A DNA stretch of 20,477 bases, taken from Endotrypanum monterogeii. Lineage: Eukaryota; Euglenozoa; Kinetoplastea; Trypanosomatida; Trypanosomatidae. The stretch covers positions 96,953-117,429 of the forward strand of contig CM007325.1 in NCBI GenBank assembly GCA_000333855.2, written 5' to 3'. The notes beneath the pieces were generated by a model. That model did no database searches. It saw only the letters and a program-made list of their open reading frames with translations, and was not told where the DNA came from. Positions within the stretch are counted from its first letter, which is position 1. The number at the start of each line of letters is the position of its first letter. Below, piece after piece: positions 16,215 to 20,477 of this stretch. A program made the translations under genes and the position numbers.

Positions 16215-16548
16215 AATATTTTCCTCACCTATGCACACATGAACGCACCGAGAGGGACGGGGGAGGGGAAGAGAAGGGTGGTGGTCAAAAAAAAAAAGGG
16301 TGACATGAGGGAAGGGAAGAGCAAGCGAGTTCATTATGAAAAGTCCGAAATGACAAAGAATTTTGCGTGTCAGTGCGATGAAGGCATTTGAGTTAAGCGG
16401 TGTGGGCAGGGCAGGGCTGGTGTGTGCCCGTCCTACCCCCCACTCCCGCTCCTTTCCACCACCACCACCACCATCAGATCCCTCATCCCAAGTGACCCTT
16501 GTGTTTTTTTTTCTTCCCTGCTGTCGCTCTTGATGCTGTTGTCTGTGC

Positions 16549-16551
<3 letters not shown>

Positions 16552-16580
<29 letters not shown>
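16552..16580. repeat. (TA)n microsatellite
   Basis: About fourteen TA units lie roughly 340 bases after the DDX49-like stop codon. Confidence 0.92.
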
Positions 16581-16582
<2 letters not shown>

Positions 16583-17078
16583 TTTGCGAGTAAGCTATAA
16601 AGCATATATCATCCCACCCACGCATACATACACAGATAGACACTCCACGGGGACGATGAAGAAAGAAAAAAAAAGCCCCTGCGGCGTCCTCTCTTCTTCC
16701 TTCGTCCCTTTTTTTTTTAATAACCTACAGTGTACACGAGGGCCATCCGTGATGAAAATGGGGGAGAGAGGAGAAGCTCTGCAGAGGTTCCCCGATTTTT
16801 TTTTTTTGGCGGGGGGGGGGGAGTGCTATAGGCTGCCATCTCTTCCTCCCCACCGTCGCGCCAGCTCTCTTGTCTCGTCAGTCCGACTGGACGCTAGCCA
16901 ACGGAAGCCACAACTCGTTGCACTTCTTCAAACCCGACTCAGGTCTGAATGTATGTATATATTTATGTCCCTCTGCGCATACCACCCACGTCATCCCGAA
17001 AACTCGCTTCCCCTCTCCCCTCCCTCCCTCCTTCCGTCCTATTGCTCTCTTTGTCTTGTGGAGGACTTGTTTCTGTGT

Positions 17079-17129
17079 CCCCCCCCCTCCCCTACCCCCC
17101 CCCCCACCGTCCCCCCCACCGTCCCCGAG
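17079..17129 (+). promoter_or_regulatory. Candidate spliced-leader acceptor before the 336-aa gene; decides its start
   Basis: A very C-rich pyrimidine tract, including ACCGTCCCC repeated twice, is followed by AG at 17128-17129, 17 bases before the ATG at 17147. The open frame extends in the same phase back to an ATG at 16949, but that start would be removed by splicing here and encodes only low-complexity sequence. Confidence 0.5.
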
Positions 17130-17146
17130 TACCGAAGTACGCGCGG

Positions 17147-18157
17147 ATGTTAAATGAGCGAGTCCCCTGTGGGGACACCTTCAACAACTCCTATACGAGC
17201 TCCACGCTTGTCGGCAACTGGCTGGAAGATCGCCTACAGGAGCGCATCGTGCAGACGGGCCGCAGGCGAGTTGGGACGACATGGTGCGCCAAGGGTCTCT
17301 ACGAGGACCCGGCGGTAACCAAAGCACGGAACCCTGCAGCCGTCCAAGCAGACCTCCTCCATAGCACGTATGAAGTTGACTATGGAAACTGCCTGGGTGC
17401 GTCTCAGCCGAATGCCAATGGTGGCAGTCCTTCCTCGGGTGTCGGCGCCACACTGATGCTGGGGAGCAGTCACACTGCGCATGGCATGGCCTCTGCCCGC
17501 GCCTCGCCCACCGCGTTGAGAGGCATTGACAAGGTGCTCCTCTTCTCGGTTGATCCTGTTGCGGACCCGGCAGCGCCGATGCCCGCTTCGTCCTACACGG
17601 ACACATACGGTGTCTTTTACTTTCGTCGCCCTGGCGGATCGAGCAGTGGCGATAGCAACGGAGGAAGGAAGGGGCGGCACGGTCGCTCAACAATTGACAC
17701 TGCCACGTCGTCGTCACCGGAGGGAAGGCTAGACGGCGAGGCGGCAGCATCGATCGGTGAAGCAGATCGGAACTTGTACGACAGTGTGCTACGCGCCACA
17801 GCCGCTGCCGCTGCAACTTCACCACTCCTCAGTTTTCTTCCAAGGTCCGCGTATATGCCGGGAAGCGCAAAATCCGGCGGCACGTCGTTGCCTCCAGTCC
17901 CGCAGCGTCACCGACTCAGCCGAGGCCTACCAGCGGCAAATGCACTGGGGAGCACGGGATGGACCCTGGCATCGTCCTCCACGACCCTCCCCGTCTGTGG
18001 TGTAGCGGGGGAGGTCACGATGGGGTCCCGTCGGAAGCACTACCGTAGTCAGAAGGACAACATGGACAAGGAACGGTGGTGTTCGTCGAAGCAAGCAGCC
18101 GACACGCCAGTGGAGCACTTCACGCTGCAGCGGCGCCTGCCCCCAGCGTGGCTATGA
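17147..18157 (+). CDS. Conserved-type hypothetical protein, possible ciliary microtubule inner protein
   Basis: The protein has 336 aa from the ATG at 17147, chosen because it is the first in-frame ATG after the pyrimidine tract and AG. No enzyme motif, signal peptide or membrane helix is visible. The N-terminus has FNNSYTSSTLVGNWLEDR (residues 12-29), which resembles the start of CFAP107/C1orf158-like ciliary proteins (YSTKVLTGNW.EER from memory). Other short aromatic patches, STYEVDY (about 76-82) and SSYTDTYGVFYF (about 148-159), recall the short tubulin-contacting motifs of microtubule inner proteins. The middle and C-terminal parts are Ser/Gly/Ala-rich and probably disordered, with a final FTLQRRLPPAWL. 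The next gene encodes a repetitive microtubule-associated protein, which fits but does not prove a cytoskeletal role. Gene reality is well supported; the function is a hypothesis based on one motif. Confidence 0.72.
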   Translation: MLNERVPCGDTFNNSYTSSTLVGNWLEDRLQERIVQTGRRRVGTTWCAKGLYEDPAVTKARNPAAVQADLLHSTYEVDYGNCLGASQPNANGGSPSSGVGATLMLGSSHTAHGMASARASPTALRGIDKVLLFSVDPVADPAAPMPASSYTDTYGVFYFRRPGGSSSGDSNGGRKGRHGRSTIDTATSSSPEGRLDGEAAASIGEADRNLYDSVLRATAAAAATSPLLSFLPRSAYMPGSAKSGGTSLPPVPQRHRLSRGLPAANALGSTGWTLASSSTTLPVCGVAGEVTMGSRRKHYRSQKDNMDKERWCSSKQAADTPVEHFTLQRRLPPAWL

Positions 18158-18388
18158 CTGTATGGCAGCCCCGGAATGTGAAATGGAAAATTGCTAGCAC
18201 ACAGAAAGACGTTAGGGGGTTGCTCTGACACCCCTTCACCTTTTTTTCCCCCCTCCCCTCTACAACCACCCCTCCCGCCGACACGTCTTCCAGTCTTACC
18301 CCTCGAGGTGGATTGAGGCAAGCGACAACACCTCTCGGGGGCAGAGGGAAAGTGCCCGCGTTGTATCTTTTTTTTTCTTTTCTGTACA

Positions 18389-18390
<2 letters not shown>

Positions 18391-18434
<44 letters not shown>
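18391..18434. repeat. (TTA)n-(TA)n compound microsatellite
   Basis: About seven TTA units run into about eleven AT units, roughly 230 bases after the stop codon of the 336-aa gene. TTATTTAT-like AU-rich composition could affect mRNA stability if transcribed in the 3'UTR. Confidence 0.9.
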
Positions 18435-18441
<7 letters not shown>

Positions 18442-18669
18442 TTCTAATATTTATTTGCACAGTACTACTAGTATGTTTATGCTTGGGGCGGAGGAGGAAA
18501 CCATGGATTGCATGTATATATATATGTATGTATATATATATTTATATTTAAAATTTTTTTTTTCATCAAATCGATTGTTTCTCCGTTTTCATTCCATCCA
18601 CCCCGTGAAACAGACCCCCACAGTCTTTTACTTTGACACGTGTCTCACACACCTCGGGTAATTCATGTG

Positions 18670-18776
18670 CGCCCCAATTGCTCCTCCTCCTCCTCCTCCT
18701 CCTCCTCCTTTTGTGCGGTAATATCGCAGAGAACGGGTCTCACAGAGGAGGAGGAGGAGGAGGAGCAATTGGGGCG
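18670..18776. repeat. 32-bp perfect inverted repeat (hairpin) with CCT/AGG stem
   Basis: The left arm at 18670-18701 (CGCCCCAATTG followed by CTC/CCT repeats) is the exact reverse complement of the right arm at 18745-18776 (GAG/AGG repeats followed by CAATTGGGGCG). The loop is 43 nt. The non-repetitive CGCCCCAATTG block pairs in register, so this is not just chance pairing of two microsatellites. RNA from either strand would form a long stable stem. Confidence 0.93.
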
Positions 18777-18805
18777 TGTCTTCTCCAGTTGACGGGTCGT
18801 AGAGT

Positions 18806-18857
18806 ATTTATATATATACATGTATACATATATATATATATATATAAACATATATAC
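18806..18857. repeat. TA-rich palindromic tract
   Basis: TA dinucleotides surround the palindrome TATACATGTATA at about 18825-18836. It lies about 30 bases after the 32-bp inverted repeat. Confidence 0.85.
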
Positions 18858-19489
18858 ACACGGAAAGCAGAGAGCGGCAGGAATCGAAAAAAAAAAAAAA
18901 CGTTCACCGACCGAATGCACAAAAGTAGGAGGAGGTGGGGGGTACGAAAAGATGCAGCTTCAAGGGGGTGTGGGTGCTATATGCCCTTTGAAGTAGCTGA
19001 TAATCATGTCTATGCACAACCTTTCAGTACCCCCACCCACCCCTAGCGCGGTCACGAACAGAGGAGTGCGTGCTGCTTTTTTTTTTTTCTCGGAAAAAAA
19101 AAAACGTGATGCGAGTCCTCATCCAACAAGCTCACAACCAAGACGATGTCGCTCCATCATGTAGATCTTCTCACCCATCTGTGCAGAAGGGGGTGCCGGA
19201 AAGGTGGGCTTTTCCTGGCACACAGCTTCCGCACCGGGACCTCGTATACAATGATGAGAAAAGTGTGTCCTTCCCTCCCTCGTCATCACCCTCCTCCTAA
19301 GATATACGTTAATTCGGCTGCCTCTTCACCGTCTGCGCACAGCGCCGACTACTACGGAAGCGATAGGGAGCGACAGGACTCGCATCCAGCACAATTCCTT
19401 TCCCACCCCATCTGCCTGCTTTGACGTCCACCACCACCTCGCTTCACCCGCACCTCCAATGCGTTTGGAGCGCCACCCAGCAATGGAAA

Positions 19490-19506
19490 TTATATATATA
19501 TATATA
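19490..19506. repeat. Short (TA)n microsatellite
   Basis: About eight TA units lie in the spacer before the repetitive MAP gene. Confidence 0.85.
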
Positions 19507-19847
19507 AGCGCAAGCCCACTTCTTTCAAAATCTTTCCTCTTTCTAACCCTCACCTCCCCCCCGTCCGATACGCATACTGCACGTACCCTAGTACACTGCC
19601 TTCTTTGCTTCCCTCGCACATTCCCATCCTCGTCCTGCCCTTCCCGCCCCCCCCCCCGGATCAGGGCTGCTTGCATTCTTTCGCAGTGGCTGCCGCCAAG
19701 ACGACGTGACGCAGTGCAAAAAAAAAAAGGATCGGAGGCGGACTCTCTGCTAAATCCACCTGCCATTATTTCCTCGGAGAGAGGGCAACAACGAAAAAAA
19801 GGTGCAAAAAACCAAAACCTCCCCCCTTCCCTCACTCTCACTCCGCT

Positions 19848-19882
19848 CGTCGCCTTCCTCGTCCTCCCCTTTCCCACCGTAG
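19848..19882 (+). promoter_or_regulatory. Candidate spliced-leader acceptor for the repetitive MAP
   Basis: A strong pyrimidine tract (GCCTTCCTCGTCCTCCCCTT, then TCCCACCGT) is followed by AG at 19881-19882 and CAG at 19883-19885. No ATG occurs before the start codon at 19979, giving a 5'UTR of about 95 nt. A second T-rich tract lies immediately before the ATG but has no AG between it and the start. Confidence 0.5.
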
Positions 19883-19978
19883 CAGCCGCTTTCCGAACAC
19901 CCACATACGGCTTCCAGCATCGTAGTCACAGCGACCTCGGAGTCCCGCTACCCTGAAACTTTTTCTTTCTTGTTTGCA

Positions 19979-20477
19979 ATGTCCGGCTCCACAACCTCCT
20001 TTCCGAATCCCCGTCTGCGCAACCGCCGCAGCCTCGAGCGCACCGAGTATGAAGACGCATTCCAATGGCGAGGGCTCCCAGAGCCACCTCAGACAGCCGA
20101 CGAACCCACCACGGAAACAACAGCAGTGCACCCGTCTCAATACAACACGACCACCAAGGACGCCTACAAGAAGTACGACCCTAGTGCCTACAAGCGTGAC
20201 CTGCCCGCGGGCGAGGACGAGGACAACGAGAGCACACCAGTAGACCCCAATATGTACAACTCGACCACCAAGGACGCCTACAAGAAGTACGACCCCAGCG
20301 CCTACAAGCGTGACCTTCCCCTGGACGAGTACGAGGACAACGAGAGCACACCAGTAGACCCCAATATGTACAACACGACCACCAAGGACGCCTACAAGAA
20401 GTACGACCCCAGCGCCTACAAGCGTGACCTGCCCGCAGACGAGGACGAGGACAGCGAGAGGGCACCCGTGGACCCCA
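19979..20477 (+). CDS. Repetitive microtubule-associated protein (38-aa repeats), 5' part only
   Basis: The open frame starts at ATG 19979 and is still open at the window end, giving 166 codons. The first 54 residues are a unique N-terminus with basic clusters (PRLRNRRSLER). From residue 55 the protein is a tandem array of 38-aa units built as YNTTTKDAYKKYDPSAYKRDLP, an acidic linker (about 11 residues rich in Asp and Glu), then TPVDPNM. Two full units and most of a third are present. The alternating basic-aromatic and acidic segments and the exact 38-residue period match the MARP-type high-molecular-weight microtubule-associated proteins of trypanosomes as I recall them. Those bind subpellicular microtubules through dozens of near-identical repeats. 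The complete gene is probably much longer. No stop is visible; truncation is due to the window edge, not mutation. Confidence 0.85.
   Translation, partial: MSGSTTSFPNPRLRNRRSLERTEYEDAFQWRGLPEPPQTADEPTTETTAVHPSQYNTTTKDAYKKYDPSAYKRDLPAGEDEDNESTPVDPNMYNSTTKDAYKKYDPSAYKRDLPLDEYEDNESTPVDPNMYNTTTKDAYKKYDPSAYKRDLPADEDEDSERAPVDP
20141..20477 (+). repeat. 114-bp tandem coding repeats (three units, last cut off)
   Basis: Units begin at 20141, 20255 and 20369, an exact 114-bp period. Units 1 and 2 differ at about 8 of 114 positions and units 2 and 3 at about 11 of 109. Differences concentrate in the acidic linker and at the unit ends. The DAYKKYDPSAYKRDLP core is unchanged in all three, with only synonymous base changes, which points to selection or homogenisation of the core. 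Confidence 0.97.

Larger units (their letters stand above)
16215..17146. other. Intergenic spacer after the DDX49-like gene
   Basis: No gene is seen. The spacer holds a (CCA)n tract at about 16457-16473, (TA)n at 16552-16580, a T12 run at about 16796-16807 followed by eleven G at 16811-16821, and C/T-rich tracts at 17009-17040 and 17080-17126. A long open frame continues upstream of the next gene through this region, but it is low-complexity and lies before the likely splice acceptor. Confidence 0.75.
18158..19978. other. Longest intergenic spacer, upstream of the repetitive MAP
   Basis: No credible gene is seen in 1.8 kb. In order there are (TTA)n and (TA)n at 18391-18434, TA-rich patches at 18517-18542, a 32-bp inverted repeat at 18670-18776, a TA/TACATG palindrome-rich tract at 18806-18857, an A14 run at about 18887-18900, T11 and A11 runs near 19079-19107, (TA)n at 19490-19506, and C/A homopolymers at 19646-19658 and 19719-19728. 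The largest frames on each strand (about 165 and 192 codons) are low-complexity and span the simple repeats. The region includes the 3'UTR of the 336-aa gene. Confidence 0.72.

Noticed and set aside
16422..17146. Open frames upstream of the 336-aa gene, one in the same phase as the gene
   Set aside because: They are built from simple repeats and pyrimidine tracts and lie before the likely splice acceptor.
19326..19956. Overlapping plus and minus frames (165 and 192 codons) before the repetitive MAP
   Set aside because: Both cross TA, C and A simple repeats and show no domain; the minus frame is on the wrong strand.
20141..20477. Regular tandem repeats that could suggest a CRISPR array or satellite
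   Set aside because: The 114-bp period keeps the frame open and encodes a 38-aa protein repeat; there are no spacers, and the organism is a eukaryote.

Overview
This window reads as nuclear DNA of a trypanosomatid protozoan, most likely Leishmania or a close relative. Every convincing gene lies on the + strand and is a single uninterrupted ORF. The genes are separated by long spacers full of microsatellites and homopolymers. Each gene is preceded by a pyrimidine-rich tract and an AG, as expected for polycistronic transcription with spliced-leader trans-splicing. The decisive marker is an intact trypanothione reductase, an enzyme found only in kinetoplastids. From memory its sequence is Leishmania-like, but I cannot name the species; the abundance of TA tracts and the divergence from Old World Leishmania sequences hint at a Viannia-type or sister lineage (weak inference).

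Layout: (1) 1-820, a spacer that opens with an odd CGTACG-rich tract. (2) 821-2854, an uncharacterised 677-aa protein. (3) 3637-4218, a mitochondrial-type monothiol glutaredoxin with a CGFT active site. (4) 5710-8646, the MCM8 helicase. (5) 9410-10534, mitochondrial ribosomal protein uS11m. (6) 11472-12947, trypanothione reductase. (7) 14337-16214, a DDX49/Dbp8-type DEAD-box RNA helicase for ribosome biogenesis. (8) 17147-18157, a small protein with a GNW-E-R N-terminal motif resembling ciliary microtubule inner proteins. (9) 19979 to the window end, the start of a repetitive microtubule-associated protein with 38-aa repeats, cut off by the window edge.

The genes do not form a functional operon. 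Trypanosomatid polycistrons usually mix functions, and expression is set mainly by RNA processing and 3'UTR elements. Two loose themes are visible: thiol redox (glutaredoxin and trypanothione reductase) and the microtubule cytoskeleton (the last two genes). Probably about half the window is spacer. The notable non-coding structures are five overlapping ATTTA pentamers after the glutaredoxin gene, a nine-run G-quadruplex motif after trypanothione reductase, and a 32-bp perfect inverted repeat (18670-18776) between the last two genes.

No CRISPR array, tRNA, rRNA, insertion sequence or clear retroposon was recognised. I did not find a convincing novel multi-gene system. The best leads are the two probable cytoskeletal genes at the right end, the hairpin between them, the altered glutathione-site residue of the glutaredoxin, and the uncharacterised first gene.
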